Origin: Paracoccus denitrificans
GTDB lineage: Bacteria > Pseudomonadota > Alphaproteobacteria > Rhodobacterales > Rhodobacteraceae
DNA: 64,000 nt
NCBI GenBank assembly: GCA_005768755.1
Contig: VAFL01000003.1
Coordinates: 62,001-126,000 of the forward strand
Direction of reading: 5' to 3'
The notes under the pieces were generated by a model, which was given only the letters and a program-made list of their open reading frames with translations, made no database searches and was not told the DNA's origin. A program made the translations under genes and the position numbers. How positions within the stretch are numbered: position 1 is the stretch's first letter; each line of letters starts with the position of its first letter. Of this stretch, positions 46,525 through 55,868 are shown one piece after another.

Positions 46525-48315
46525 ATGTTCCAGGAATTTGATGCAACCGGAAATCCGGCGGCCCACCCGCCGCGTCTTGCCGCGCTGCGCGATGTGATGG
46601 TGCAAGATGGTCTGGACGGCTTTCTGATCCCGCGCGCCGATGCGCATCAGGGCGAATATGTGGCCGAGGCTGACGCGCGTCTGCGTTGGCTGACCGGCTT
46701 TTCTGGCAGCGCCGGCATTGCAATTGTGACTGCGGATCAGGCGGCGGTCCTTGTCGATGGCCGCTACAAGGTGCAAGCACGGGCGGAACTGGATCTTGAT
46801 CATTTCGCCCCGGTCGATTTCCCGGCAACGCGGCCGGCCGAATGGTTGCGCAAGGCATTGCCAGATGGGGGGCGTGTCGCCTTTGATCCGTGGTTGCATA
46901 CCCATCGCGAGATCCAGGATCTGCGCGAGAAGCTTGAAGCGGACAATATCGGACTGATCCCGGTGGCCAACCTGGTTGATCGTATCTGGACCGATCGCCC
47001 CGATCCGCCCAAGGGCAAGGCGCGGCTGCATGATGATGCCTATGCCGGTGCCAGCGCGGCGGACAAGCGTGCGCGTATCGCCCAAGACTTGCGACAGTCG
47101 GGTCAGCAGGCGGCTGTCATCACATTGGCCGATTCGCTGGCATGGTTGCTGAACATCCGTGGCCGCGACATTCCGCGTAACCCTGTCGTGCTGGGCTTTG
47201 CGGTGATCGACGCAAGTGGCGCCGTGCAATTATTCGCCGATCCCGAGAAATTCGACAGCGACGTGCGGCAGAAGCTGGGCAACGAAGTCTCGATAATCCA
47301 TCCCGAGGGTTTTGTTGCGGCACTGGCCAACCTTTCGGGACCGGTCCGTGTCGATCCTGCCTCTGCGCCCGAGGCGGTGTTCCAGATCCTGCACGAAAAC
47401 GACATTACCGTCATCAAGGCGGATGACCCGGTCGTGATGCCGAAGGCACAAAAGAACGATGCTGAAATCGCGGGAATGCGCGACGCTCACTTGACGGATG
47501 CGGCGGTCATGGCTCGATTTCTGGCTTGGCTGGAAGCCACGGCGCCGGGCGGCCTGACGGAAATTGATGTCGTCCGCAAACTGGAGGAAATGCGCCGTCA
47601 GGCCGGAATTCTGGATATCAGCTTCGACACGATCAGCGGGGTTGGCCCGCATGCCGCTCTGCCGCATTATCGCGTGTCTGATGCCAGCAACCTGCCTCTG
47701 GCCGATGGGCAGGTCATTCTGGTCGATTCCGGCGGGCAGTATCAGAACGGCACGACCGACATCACCCGCACGATGGCAGTTGGCACAATGGATGACGAGG
47801 TGCGCGAGGTGTTTACCCGTGTGCTTCAGGGTATGATTGCCGTGTCACGCCTGCGCTTCCCGAAAGGATTGGCTGGCCGCGATATCGACGCCGTGGCACG
47901 CGCGCCCCTGTGGTCGGTGGGTCTGGATTACGATCACGGAACGGGACACGGTGTCGGTGCGGCGCTGTGTGTTCATGAAGGCCCGGCCCGTATCTCTCGG
48001 GTGTCCGAGGTTCCGCTGGCCGAAGGTATGATCCTGTCAAACGAGCCCGGCTATTACCGCGAAGGTGATTTCGGTATTCGCATCGAAAACCTTCTGGTCG
48101 TCCAGCCCGCTGAAAGTCCGGACGGGCGCGACATGCTGGCTTTCGAAACGCTGACCTTCGTGCCGATCGACCGCCGGATGATCGTGACCGGCATGTTGTC
48201 GCCAGCCGAACGTGACTGGCTGGATGCGTATCACGCCGAAGTTCTGGAAAAGTTGGGCCCGCTTGTCGATGCGGAGACGCTGGGTTGGCTGGAACAGGCA
48301 ACGGCGCCGATCTGA
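46525..48315 (+). CDS. pepP: Aminopeptidase P family Xaa-Pro peptidase
   Basis: A 596-residue metallopeptidase with two creatinase-like N-terminal domains (RWLTGFSGSAGIAIV, DSLAWLLNIRG) and a C-terminal pita-bread domain: LVDSGGQY, DYDHGTGHGVGA, EPGYYREGDFGIRIEN, holding the metal-binding Asp, His and Glu residues. It cleaves N-terminal residues before proline. The length fits the longer, eukaryote-like aminopeptidase P. Start behind AGGA. Confidence 0.93.
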   Translation: MFQEFDATGNPAAHPPRLAALRDVMVQDGLDGFLIPRADAHQGEYVAEADARLRWLTGFSGSAGIAIVTADQAAVLVDGRYKVQARAELDLDHFAPVDFPATRPAEWLRKALPDGGRVAFDPWLHTHREIQDLREKLEADNIGLIPVANLVDRIWTDRPDPPKGKARLHDDAYAGASAADKRARIAQDLRQSGQQAAVITLADSLAWLLNIRGRDIPRNPVVLGFAVIDASGAVQLFADPEKFDSDVRQKLGNEVSIIHPEGFVAALANLSGPVRVDPASAPEAVFQILHENDITVIKADDPVVMPKAQKNDAEIAGMRDAHLTDAAVMARFLAWLEATAPGGLTEIDVVRKLEEMRRQAGILDISFDTISGVGPHAALPHYRVSDASNLPLADGQVILVDSGGQYQNGTTDITRTMAVGTMDDEVREVFTRVLQGMIAVSRLRFPKGLAGRDIDAVARAPLWSVGLDYDHGTGHGVGAALCVHEGPARISRVSEVPLAEGMILSNEPGYYREGDFGIRIENLLVVQPAESPDGRDMLAFETLTFVPIDRRMIVTGMLSPAERDWLDAYHAEVLEKLGPLVDAETLGWLEQATAPI

Positions 48316-48345
48316 CCGGCGCCGCCGCATTGTCATTGTTTCAAT

Positions 48346-49659
48346 TCAGACGACCAGCAGCAGGCCACCGATAATCACACCGGTGATAAGCAGCAGGACG
48401 ACGCAGAAGCCCATGATGTCGCGCGCCTTCAACCCGGCAATGCCCAGCATCGGCAGCGCCCAGAACGGTTGCAGCAGGTTGGTCCAGGCGTCACCCCAGG
48501 CAATGCCCATGACGACCTTGCTGACATCTGCGCCAAGTGCTTCTGCGGCGGGCAGCATGATCGGGGCCTGAACAGCCCATTGACCGCCGCCAGACGGGAC
48601 GAAGATGTTTACGATCCCGGCCGAGATAAAGCTCCAGAAAGGCAGGGTCGCCGCGCTGGAAAGCGCGACAAACCATTCCGACATCGTCGCGGCCAGCCCT
48701 GTCCCGGTCATGATCGCCATGATCCCGGCATAGAACGGGAACTGGATCACGATGCCGGCCCCGCCCTTGACCGCGTCATCAAGCGCCGCCAGCACGCTGC
48801 GCGCCGTGCCATGCAGCGTCAGACCCACGAAAAGGAACGCGAAGTTGACGACGTTCAGGTTAAGCCCGCCGCCGCCTGCAAAATACAGAACCAGCCAGAT
48901 GATGCCCGGAATGCCGATCAGGTACATCAGGATCCGCGAATTTTCCAGGCGCTGCGCCGGTGTCGCATCGGCGGGCAAGGGGGGCAGCTCTGCATCATCG
49001 CCCAAAACTGACGGATCGACCAGAACGGTGTCGTCATGTGTGGGCATCATCATCCGGTTGGCAATCGGCAGGACCACTACGACCACCGCCACGATCAGCA
49101 GGTTCCACCAGGCAAAGATGGTATCTGATGTGGGGATGATGCCGATCTGGTCTTCGGTGAAATGGCCGGGCGTGGCGACGGTCAACGGGATCGAACCCGA
49201 AATCCCGCCGTGCCAGATGACAAAGCCCGAATAGGCGGAAGCCACCAGCAATCGGTAATCGACCTTGACGTGACGGGCCAGCTCGCGTGCGAAGATCGCG
49301 CCGACGACAAGACCGAAGCCCCAGTTCAACCAACTCGCCGCCAGCGAGACGAGGGTCACCATGACAATCGCCTGGCCACCCGATTTCGCCTGCATCGCCA
49401 ATGCCGCGAGCGCACGCTTTACCGGTGGCGACGAGGCGAGGATATAACCTGTCACAAGAACCAGCAGCATCTGCATCGAGAAGCTCAGCAGTTCCCAGAA
49501 GCCGGTGCCCCAGATGCGGATCAACTCGACCGGGTTGCTGCCCTGGATGCCGATTGCAGCCAACATGGCGATCAGCGTCAGGATCAGCACGAAAATGAAT
49601 GCGTCCGGCAACCATCTTTCCATCAGGCGGGTCGCCGGCCGCGACAGGAATCTTAGCAT
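48346..49659 (-). CDS. AtoE-type short-chain fatty acid transporter
   Basis: The ATG at 49657-49659, behind GGGAGG, gives 437 residues with about ten helices. Features are LPDAFIFVLILTLIAM, NWGFGLVVGAIFARE, SGFVIWHGGISGSIPL, and a late FVPSGGGQWAVQAPIMLPAA segment, matching the AtoE family. These proteins import short-chain acids such as acetoacetate or butyrate. It is convergent with pepP and downstream of pckA on the same strand, which fits use of such acids as gluconeogenic carbon. Confidence 0.9.
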   Translation of the reverse strand: MLRFLSRPATRLMERWLPDAFIFVLILTLIAMLAAIGIQGSNPVELIRIWGTGFWELLSFSMQMLLVLVTGYILASSPPVKRALAALAMQAKSGGQAIVMVTLVSLAASWLNWGFGLVVGAIFARELARHVKVDYRLLVASAYSGFVIWHGGISGSIPLTVATPGHFTEDQIGIIPTSDTIFAWWNLLIVAVVVVVLPIANRMMMPTHDDTVLVDPSVLGDDAELPPLPADATPAQRLENSRILMYLIGIPGIIWLVLYFAGGGGLNLNVVNFAFLFVGLTLHGTARSVLAALDDAVKGGAGIVIQFPFYAGIMAIMTGTGLAATMSEWFVALSSAATLPFWSFISAGIVNIFVPSGGGQWAVQAPIMLPAAEALGADVSKVVMGIAWGDAWTNLLQPFWALPMLGIAGLKARDIMGFCVVLLLITGVIIGGLLLVV

Positions 49660-49733
49660 CAATCTGCCTCCCTTTTTAATTGATTGGACGAACACTGCGC
49701 GAAGCGACTGCGGATCGCAACCGCGCAAGTGGA

Positions 49734-49760
49734 AACGCCGCCCCGGTGAAGGACGGCGTT
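49734..49760 (-). terminator. Possible terminator behind pckA
   Basis: The stem AACGCCG / CGGCGTT with a 13-base loop lies 23 bp beyond the pckA stop. The minus-strand tail is only TTT, so strength is doubtful. Confidence 0.4.
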
Positions 49761-49782
49761 CAGAAAAGGCTGGACAGGCAGG

Positions 49783-51381
49783 TCAGCCGATGGCGGCGGA
49801 CTTAACCTGATCGTCGACCTTGTCGATATACTGGGCAAAGTTGTCCGAGAACATCTGGACCAGCTTCTTTGCCTGCGCATCGTAAGCCGCGCCATCTTCC
49901 CAGGTCCGGCGCGGATCCAGCAATACGTCGGACACGCCCTGCACAGAAACCGGCACCTCGAACCCGAAATTCGGATCCTTGCGGAACTGGGCATCGTTCA
50001 GCGATCCGTCCAGTGCGGCTGTCAGCAAGGCGCGGGTGGCCTTGATCGGCATACGCGACCCTTCGCCGAATGCGCCACCGGTCCAGCCGGTATTGACCAG
50101 CCAGCAGGTTGCGCCCGTTTCGGCAATTTTCTGTTGCAGCAACTCGCCATAAGCTTCCGGACGGCGTGGCATGAAGGGCGCGCCGAAGCAGGTCGAAAAG
50201 GTCGGCGTCGGTTCGGTCACGCCAACCTCGGTGCCGGGCGTTTTTGACGTGAAGCCCGAAAGGAAGTGATACATTGCCTGCGCCGGCGTCAGCCGCGCGA
50301 TCGGCGGCAGCACGCCATATGCGTCACATGTCAGCATGATGACGTTCTTCGGGACCCCGCCAAGCCCGCTTTTCGATGCGTTCGAGATATAGTCCAGCGG
50401 GTAGGCGCAGCGCATGTTTTCGGTGATGCTGCTATCTTCGAAATCCAGCACAAGCGTGTCGGGATCGTAGACCATGTTTTCGATCACGGTGCCGAACTTG
50501 TGGGTCGTGGCGTAGATTTCCGGTTCTGCCTTCTCGGACAGGTTGATCGTCTTGGCGTAGCAGCCGCCTTCGAAGTTGAAGACGCCTTCGTTCGACCAGC
50601 CATGTTCGTCATCGCCGATCAGCACGCGCGACGGGTCGGCCGAAAGGGTCGTCTTGCCCGTCCCGGACAATCCGAAGAACACCGCAACATCATCAGAATC
50701 GTCCGGCGCGTGGTTGGCGCTGCAATGCATGGGCATCACGCCGCGACCCGGCAGGATATAGTTCAGAAGCGTGAACACACCCTTCTTGTTTTCCCCCGCA
50801 TATTCCGTGTTGCCGATCAGGATCAGCTTACGCTCGAAATTCAGCGCGATCACGGTCTCGCTGCGGCAGCCATGACGGGCCGGGTCGGCCTTGAAGCTGG
50901 GGCAGTTGATGATGGTAAATTCTGGCACGAAACTGGCCAGTTCCGCCGCATCGGGGCGGCGCAGCAGGTGGCGGATGAACAGGTTATGCCAGGCAAGTTC
51001 CGACACCACGCGCACGTCAAGGCGCTGTTCGGCATCGGCGCCAGCATAAAGGTCCTGGACGAAATATTCGCCACCCTTCATATGGGCCAGCATGTCCTGA
51101 TACAGCTGCTCGAACGCCTCGGGCGCCATTGCCTTGTTGTTTTCCCACCAGATGCTGTCTTCGACATCGGGGGTCCGGACAACGAACTTGTCCTTCGGCG
51201 AACGACCGGTATGTGAACCTGTCGAAACCAGAAAAGCACCGCCAAGTCCAAGCTTGCCTTCGCCACGCGAAATGGCGTGTTCGATCAATGCCGGTTCCAG
51301 CAGGTTATAATAAACCGCCGAGACCCCTTCGATTCCCTGGTTTTCAAGTTTGAATTCGGGGTTCACACGGGGCTGCGACAT
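49783..51381 (-). CDS. pckA: Phosphoenolpyruvate carboxykinase (ATP)
   Basis: A complete 532-residue enzyme: [20 protein letters not shown], the kinase-1a loop [13 protein letters not shown], kinase-2 [18 protein letters not shown] and [10 protein letters not shown]. It converts oxaloacetate to PEP, the key step of gluconeogenesis. Divergent from hprK-rapZ; two operator-like repeats lie in the shared upstream region. Confidence 0.96.
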   Translation of the reverse strand: MSQPRVNPEFKLENQGIEGVSAVYYNLLEPALIEHAISRGEGKLGLGGAFLVSTGSHTGRSPKDKFVVRTPDVEDSIWWENNKAMAPEAFEQLYQDMLAHMKGGEYFVQDLYAGADAEQRLDVRVVSELAWHNLFIRHLLRRPDAAELASFVPEFTIINCPSFKADPARHGCRSETVIALNFERKLILIGNTEYAGENKKGVFTLLNYILPGRGVMPMHCSANHAPDDSDDVAVFFGLSGTGKTTLSADPSRVLIGDDEHGWSNEGVFNFEGGCYAKTINLSEKAEPEIYATTHKFGTVIENMVYDPDTLVLDFEDSSITENMRCAYPLDYISNASKSGLGGVPKNVIMLTCDAYGVLPPIARLTPAQAMYHFLSGFTSKTPGTEVGVTEPTPTFSTCFGAPFMPRRPEAYGELLQQKIAETGATCWLVNTGWTGGAFGEGSRMPIKATRALLTAALDGSLNDAQFRKDPNFGFEVPVSVQGVSDVLLDPRRTWEDGAAYDAQAKKLVQMFSDNFAQYIDKVDDQVKSAAIG

Positions 51382-51472
51382 TGCTTGGAAATCTCCGCTT
51401 CAGGGTAGACAGGCGTCTCTGTCTCAGCCCCTATAGCATGGCATTTTTATGAAAAAAGAGGCGAATTTCCCA

Positions 51473-51505
51473 TGTTAGCGAAATCAGGAATGGTTAGCGC
51501 AAACA
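51473..51505. promoter_or_regulatory. Two operator-like repeats upstream of pckA and hprK
   Basis: TGTTAGCGAAATCA at 51473-51486 and GGTTAGCGCAAACA at 51492-51505 are direct repeats 19 bp apart. Both approximate the palindrome TGTTAGCGCTAACA (11 and 12 of 14 matches), a LacI/GalR-type operator shape. A carbon-metabolism regulator of that family is a plausible binder. Confidence 0.4.
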
Positions 51506-51547
51506 GCAGTGTCATGGCCCTGTCTGACAAGCCGGGTGCGCGCAAAA

Positions 51548-51997
51548 GTGGTTGAAATCGAAACTGTTCACGCGACCGCCGTGCAAATGGGCGGGCGGGG
51601 CGTTCTGATACTGGGACCTTCCGGCGCTGGCAAATCCAGCCTTGGACTGCGCCTGATTGCGCTTGGCGGAATCCTGATTTCCGATGATCGGGTGAACCTG
51701 ACCCGTCGTGACGCAGCGTTATGGGCGACGGCACCGGACAGTATCGCGGGCCTGATCGAGGCACGCGGGGTCGGGCTTGTGCGCACGGTTTCCACCCCCG
51801 GCAGTATTGATCTGGTGGTTGACCTGGGCCGGGCCGAAACAGAACGCCTGCCGCCATTTCGCAACACTTCATTCCTGGCTGTCCCGCTTCCCCTTGTCCT
51901 TGGGCCGGTTACGGATCATCTTTGTTCGACGATTTGCCTGTTATTGCGGGGCGGTCGCCTTGCACCAGACATGGAAATGTTGCCGGTCACGCGATGA
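51548..51997 (+). CDS. hprK: HPr kinase/phosphorylase, short alphaproteobacterial form
   Basis: The product (149 residues from the GTG at 51548) is only the catalytic HPrK domain: [26 protein letters not shown] holds the P-loop, then LISDDRVNL and the C-terminal [12 protein letters not shown] [10 protein letters not shown]. The N-terminal domain of Gram-positive HPrK is missing, as is normal in alphaproteobacteria. It phosphorylates HPr on serine. No ATG is available; another GTG at 51509 is possible. The stop overlaps rapZ (ATGA). Confidence 0.88.
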   Translation: MVEIETVHATAVQMGGRGVLILGPSGAGKSSLGLRLIALGGILISDDRVNLTRRDAALWATAPDSIAGLIEARGVGLVRTVSTPGSIDLVVDLGRAETERLPPFRNTSFLAVPLPLVLGPVTDHLCSTICLLLRGGRLAPDMEMLPVTR

Positions 51998-52959
51998 ATG
52001 AAGCCACCACTCCCAGCGGATCCGCCAGGGCGGTAGATACGGAAAGCGCGGCGACGCGGCTGGTGCTTGTCACCGGGCCGTCAGGTGCCGGGCGATCCAC
52101 GGCGATCGATGTGCTGGAAGACCTTGGATACGAGGCCATTGACAACCTGCCGCTGTCGCTGGTTCCCCGGCTGCTGGATGGTCCCGCCAGAGACGCACCA
52201 TTGGCGCTTGGTCTTGATATCCGCAACCGCGATTTTTCGGCCTCGGCGGTGATCGAACTGATTGATCATCTGACCCGGCATCCCGCCTATGTCGCCGAAG
52301 TGCTGTATCTTGACTGCGATTCCGCGACGCTTGTGCGCCGTTTCAATGAAACCCGGCGGCGTCACCCCATGGCGGCCGAAGGCGCGCCTGCTGACGGTAT
52401 CCTTGCCGAAAAGGATATCATGGGACCGATCAAGGCGCGCGCGGATGTGCTGGTCGATACGTCCGACATGTCGCCCCATGATCTGAAGGCTGAACTGGCA
52501 CGCTTCTATGATGCGCTGCCGGGGCATCGACTGACAGTCTCGGTGCAAAGCTTCTCGTACAAGCGCGGGGTTCCGCGTGGTATCGACATGATGTTCGACT
52601 GCCGATTCCTTGAAAACCCGCATTGGGAACCCCATCTTCGTGCCCTGACGGGGCGCGATCCATCGGTTCAGCGATTCGTCGAGGCCGACCCGCGGTTTGA
52701 GGAATTCAGGCAGAAGATTCTCGACCTCGTGCTTTTTGTGCTGCCGGCGCATCTGTCAGAAGGCAAAACCCATCTTGCGATAGGTTTCGGCTGCACGGGT
52801 GGTCAACATCGCTCTGTCACTATGGCTGAAATTATGTCACAAGCGCTTGCTGAACATGGTTGGCAAGTGTCCAAACGTCATCGTGAACTCGAACGGCGCG
52901 ACGCAGAAAGGCCACGTCAGGAAGTTTCGGGTTCTACCTCTCAGGGAACGCAGATTTGA
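51994..52959 (+). CDS. rapZ: RNase adapter protein RapZ
   Basis: A 321-residue protein with an N-terminal P-loop GPSGAGRST (Arg in place of the usual Lys), [31 protein letters not shown] and the C-terminal [10 protein letters not shown]. RapZ binds nucleotide and, in enterobacteria, guides RNase E to GlmZ. Clustering with hprK and PTS genes is standard. The ATG at 51994 is set by overlap with the hprK stop. Confidence 0.94.
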   Translation: MNEATTPSGSARAVDTESAATRLVLVTGPSGAGRSTAIDVLEDLGYEAIDNLPLSLVPRLLDGPARDAPLALGLDIRNRDFSASAVIELIDHLTRHPAYVAEVLYLDCDSATLVRRFNETRRRHPMAAEGAPADGILAEKDIMGPIKARADVLVDTSDMSPHDLKAELARFYDALPGHRLTVSVQSFSYKRGVPRGIDMMFDCRFLENPHWEPHLRALTGRDPSVQRFVEADPRFEEFRQKILDLVLFVLPAHLSEGKTHLAIGFGCTGGQHRSVTMAEIMSQALAEHGWQVSKRHRELERRDAERPRQEVSGSTSQGTQI

Positions 52960-53372
52960 TCGGAATTGTCATCGTCGCTCATGGCGGTCTGGCACGGGAA
53001 TATCTCTCCGCGATGGAGCATGTGGTGGGGCCGCAATCCGGCGTGCGCACCATCACGATCGAGGACGAGCATGATCGCAACGCAAAAAGCCGCGAAATCT
53101 GTATCGCCGCCGACGAGGTCGACGAAGGCGATGGGGTTGTCGTGGTGACCGATATCTTTGGCGGCTCGCCGTCCAACCTGTCGCTTCCGGCCTGCTCGGC
53201 CCGTAACCGTATCATCATATACGGCGCGAACCTGCCCATGCTGGTGAAGCTTGCGAAGCTGCGTCACTTGCCTGCCGATCAAGCGGCCGCGCATGCTGTG
53301 CATGCTGGGCGAAAGTACATTGACAGTTACTCGGTTAATGAAGAACTGGCCCCCCGCCACGTTGCCCAATGA
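52956..53372 (+). CDS. PTS EIIA component, mannose type
   Basis: A 138-residue EIIA-Man-fold protein: [19 protein letters not shown] with the phospho-acceptor His at residue 9, then [16 protein letters not shown]. The start is a TTG at 52956, behind AGGGA and overlapping the rapZ stop (TTGA). No sugar permease is nearby, so it probably serves regulation. Followed directly by HPr. Confidence 0.92.
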   Translation: MIGIVIVAHGGLAREYLSAMEHVVGPQSGVRTITIEDEHDRNAKSREICIAADEVDEGDGVVVVTDIFGGSPSNLSLPACSARNRIIIYGANLPMLVKLAKLRHLPADQAAAHAVHAGRKYIDSYSVNEELAPRHVAQ

Positions 53373-53647
53373 ACCAGCCGATCAATCGAATCCTGCCCAT
53401 CATAAATGAGAAGGGCCTGCACGCCCGCGCCTCTGCGAAATTCGTCGAGATGGTGGAACGGTTTGACGCCGCCGCAGAAGTGACGCGCGACGGCATGACT
53501 GTTTCAGGCGATTCGATCATGGGGCTGCTGATGTTGGCCGCAGGGCGCGGAAGCGAGATTGCGGTTACGACCTCTGGGGCGCAGGCCAATGAGTTGGCTG
53601 ACGCCCTGACTGAACTTGTCGCGCAGCGGTTCGGCGAGGACAGTTGA
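53369..53647 (+). CDS. HPr family phosphocarrier protein
   Basis: A 92-residue HPr with the catalytic His18 in GLHARASAKFVE and the regulatory Ser49 in GDSIMGLLMLAA, the target of HPrK. It overlaps the EIIA gene by ATGA. With HprK and EIIA it forms a regulatory phosphorelay; enzyme I (ptsP/ptsI) is not in the window. Confidence 0.95.
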   Translation: MNQPINRILPIINEKGLHARASAKFVEMVERFDAAAEVTRDGMTVSGDSIMGLLMLAAGRGSEIAVTTSGAQANELADALTELVAQRFGEDS

Positions 53648-53650
53648 GTT

Positions 53651-54265
53651 TTGGCCGAGCGGCAGTCCTATCATCACGGTAATCTCCGTGAGGCACTTGT
53701 TGAAGCTGCCGTTGAACTGATCGAGCAGACCGGCCCGCAGGCTTTCACCCTGGCCGAGGCTGCGCGGCGCGCTGGCGTATCACCCGCTGCACCTTATCGC
53801 CATTTCAAGGGGCGCGACGACCTTCTGGAAGAGGTTGCCAAGCGTGGCTTCTGCCTGTTTGCCGAAAAGGTCCATGCGGCCTATGACGGCGGCCGGCCCA
53901 ATCCTCTTCGCGCGCTTGGAAGGGTCGGCTCGGCCTATCTGGAATTCGCCAGCGAGAATCCCGGTTATTATACCGCCATGTTCGAAAGCAACGTGGCCGT
54001 CGTCTCGAACCCCGAGCTTTGGGAAATATCCGAACGTGCCTTCAGCGTTCTGGTGCGCGCGGCCGAAGCCCTGGCCGAATCGCTGCCAAAGGACGAACGT
54101 CCACCTGCGCGCATGGTGGCAAACCATATCTGGGCGCTCAGCCATGGCGTGGTCGAGCTGTTCTCGCGCAGCAAGAACTATTCGCGCACCCCCGTCTCGC
54201 CCGAGGATATGCTCAGCTCGGGCGTGCTGATCTATCTGCGCGGTCTCAAGCTGATCAGCCACTGA
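53651..54265 (+). CDS. TetR/AcrR family regulator with WHG domain
   Basis: A 204-residue regulator with the N-terminal HTH (TLAEAARRAGVSPAAPYRHFKGRDDLLEEV) and a C-terminal TetR_C_33/WHG-type domain (MFESN, ALSHGVVELF). A TTG at 53651 is the likely start, three bases behind the HPr stop, so it may be transcribed from the PTS operon. A perfect palindrome 105 bp downstream, before the DUF2852 gene, is a candidate operator for it. Confidence 0.9.
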   Translation: MAERQSYHHGNLREALVEAAVELIEQTGPQAFTLAEAARRAGVSPAAPYRHFKGRDDLLEEVAKRGFCLFAEKVHAAYDGGRPNPLRALGRVGSAYLEFASENPGYYTAMFESNVAVVSNPELWEISERAFSVLVRAAEALAESLPKDERPPARMVANHIWALSHGVVELFSRSKNYSRTPVSPEDMLSSGVLIYLRGLKLISH

Positions 54266-54370
54266 ACCCTTGCTCGACCGCTCCACTGCGCAGAACTGCG
54301 CCCATGCGGCGATCCATATGTCGTATTTCGCGGAAGTCCCCTTGATACGCCATTCTGTCGCACCATCTTT

Positions 54371-54397
54371 GTTAATGTGAAGGGTATTCACATTAAC
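54371..54397. promoter_or_regulatory. Perfect 11-bp palindrome in the leader of the DUF2852 gene
   Basis: GTTAATGTGAA, a GGGTA spacer and TTCACATTAAC form a perfect inverted repeat of 27 bp ending 17 bp before the ATG at 54414. It could be an operator for the adjacent TetR protein or, because it lies just before the AAGGG ribosome site, an mRNA hairpin that affects translation. Confidence 0.65.
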
Positions 54398-54413
54398 CGA
54401 AAGGGTAGCAAAC

Positions 54414-54830
54414 ATGGACTATGGCGCAACTTCCACCTATCGGCCCGGCCTGGCCAGCCGTCTTCAAGGCGGCCTGATCCAGGCCCGTGACTGGCTGGAT
54501 GCGCGCGGCAGGATCGCCTGGATCGCTGCCATGATCGCTGGCTTCGTCTTCGTCTGGCCCGTGGGGCTGGCCATTCTTCTTTACATGATCGGAAGCAATC
54601 GCATGTTCACCTGTTCCAACCGCCGGAAATCCGCCCGCCGCAACGTCTCGACCCCGACCGGAAACTCGGCCTTCGATGCGTATCGCGACGAAACGCTGAA
54701 GCGGCTAGAGCAGGAGCACCGCGAATTCATGGACTACATGGTCCGCCTGCGCGAGGCGCGCGACAAGGCCGAATTCGACCAGTTCCTGAATGAACGCCGC
54801 GAGGCAGATGACCGCCCTGTCACGCTTTAA
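54414..54830 (+). CDS. DUF2852 membrane protein
   Basis: A 138-residue protein with one or two hydrophobic segments (IAWIAAMIAGFVFVWPVGLAILL) followed by a basic, helical tail (ALKRLEQEHREFMDYMVRLREARDKAEF-like coiled coil). The pattern matches DUF2852 proteins of alphaproteobacteria, of unknown function. The ATG at 54414 follows AAAGGG. It is preceded by the 27-bp palindrome and followed by a strong terminator. Confidence 0.85.
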   Translation: MDYGATSTYRPGLASRLQGGLIQARDWLDARGRIAWIAAMIAGFVFVWPVGLAILLYMIGSNRMFTCSNRRKSARRNVSTPTGNSAFDAYRDETLKRLEQEHREFMDYMVRLREARDKAEFDQFLNERREADDRPVTL

Positions 54831-54848
54831 GCGCGGCCTCACCAGATC

Positions 54849-54881
54849 AAAAAGGCCGGAGGCAATGCCTCCGGCCTTTTT
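54849..54881. terminator. Bidirectional intrinsic terminator
   Basis: Perfect 15-bp stem AAAAAGGCCGGAGGC, loop AAT, then its complement ending TTTTT. It lies between the convergent DUF2852 and hbd genes and has T-runs on both strands. Confidence 0.92.
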
Positions 54882-54901
54882 CGTGTGAATTTGCGCGACC
54901 G

Positions 54902-55777
54902 TCAGCGCGTGGGCACTGGCGTGTCGCCGGAATAGTCGTAGAAGCCGCGCCCTGATTTGCGGCCAAGCCATCCCGCCTCGACATATTTCACCAGCAGCGG
55001 GCAGGGGCGGTATTTGGTATCTGCCAGACCGTCATGCAGCACGTTCATGATCGCCAGACAGGTATCCAGCCCGATGAAATCGCCCAGTTCCAGCGGGCCC
55101 ATGGGCCAGTTTGCCCCAAGGCGCATCGACTGGTCGATGGATTTGACAGAGCCGACGCCTTCGTAAAGCGTATAGACGGCTTCGTTGATCATCGGGATCA
55201 GGATGCGATTGACGATGAAGGCCGGGAAGTCTTCTGCGGTTGCGGCGGTCTTGCCGATCTTCTCGACCACAGCCAGCAGCGTCTCATAGGTCGTCTGATC
55301 GGTGGCAATGCCCCGGATCAGCTCGACAAGTTGCATGACGGGCACGGGGTTCATGAAATGGAAACCCATGAATTTTTCCGGCCTGTCCGTGCGGCTGGCC
55401 ATGCGCGTAATCGAAATTGAAGACGTATTGGATGTAAGGATCGTTTCCGGCTTCAGATGGGGCAGAAGCTCGGCAAAGATGGCATTCTTGACATCTTCTT
55501 TCTCGGTCGCGGCTTCGATCACCAGGTCACAGGAACCCAGATCGGTCAGCGTCAACGTCGTCTTGATCCGGTCCAGCGTCGCGTTCTTGTCGGCTTCCGA
55601 GATCTTCTCGCCCTTTACCTGGCGATCAAGATTCTTGGTCACCGTCGCCAGTGCCTTTTTCAGCGCATCCTCGTTGACGTCGGTCAGCAACACGTCATAG
55701 CCCGCCAGCGCGAAAACATGGGCAATCCCGTTGCCCATCTGTCCCGCACCAATCACGCCTACCGATTGAATGGTCAT
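54902..55777 (-). CDS. hbd: 3-hydroxybutyryl-CoA dehydrogenase
   Basis: A 291-residue enzyme with the NAD motif VGVIGAGQMGNGIA, EAATEKEDVK, TSNTSSISI, the catalytic His in MGFHFMNPVPVM and RILIPMINEAV. The size fits the stand-alone bacterial enzyme that oxidises or forms 3-hydroxybutyryl-CoA, serving butyrate, acetoacetate or PHB metabolism. An AtoE-type transporter is encoded 5 kb away. Confidence 0.93.
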   Translation of the reverse strand: MTIQSVGVIGAGQMGNGIAHVFALAGYDVLLTDVNEDALKKALATVTKNLDRQVKGEKISEADKNATLDRIKTTLTLTDLGSCDLVIEAATEKEDVKNAIFAELLPHLKPETILTSNTSSISITRMASRTDRPEKFMGFHFMNPVPVMQLVELIRGIATDQTTYETLLAVVEKIGKTAATAEDFPAFIVNRILIPMINEAVYTLYEGVGSVKSIDQSMRLGANWPMGPLELGDFIGLDTCLAIMNVLHDGLADTKYRPCPLLVKYVEAGWLGRKSGRGFYDYSGDTPVPTR

Positions 55778-55868
55778 GTCTCTACCCCTCGATTGTCGGG
55801 CGGACGATAGGGCCGTGGGCGGCGCGGATCAATGCGCTACGTGACGGCTGATGTCTTCGCAGTCGGCG

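Noticed and set aside
48302..48324. CGGCGCCG repeat behind pepP as a terminator
   Set aside because: Each half is itself a palindrome, and there is no T-run close behind, so support is weak.
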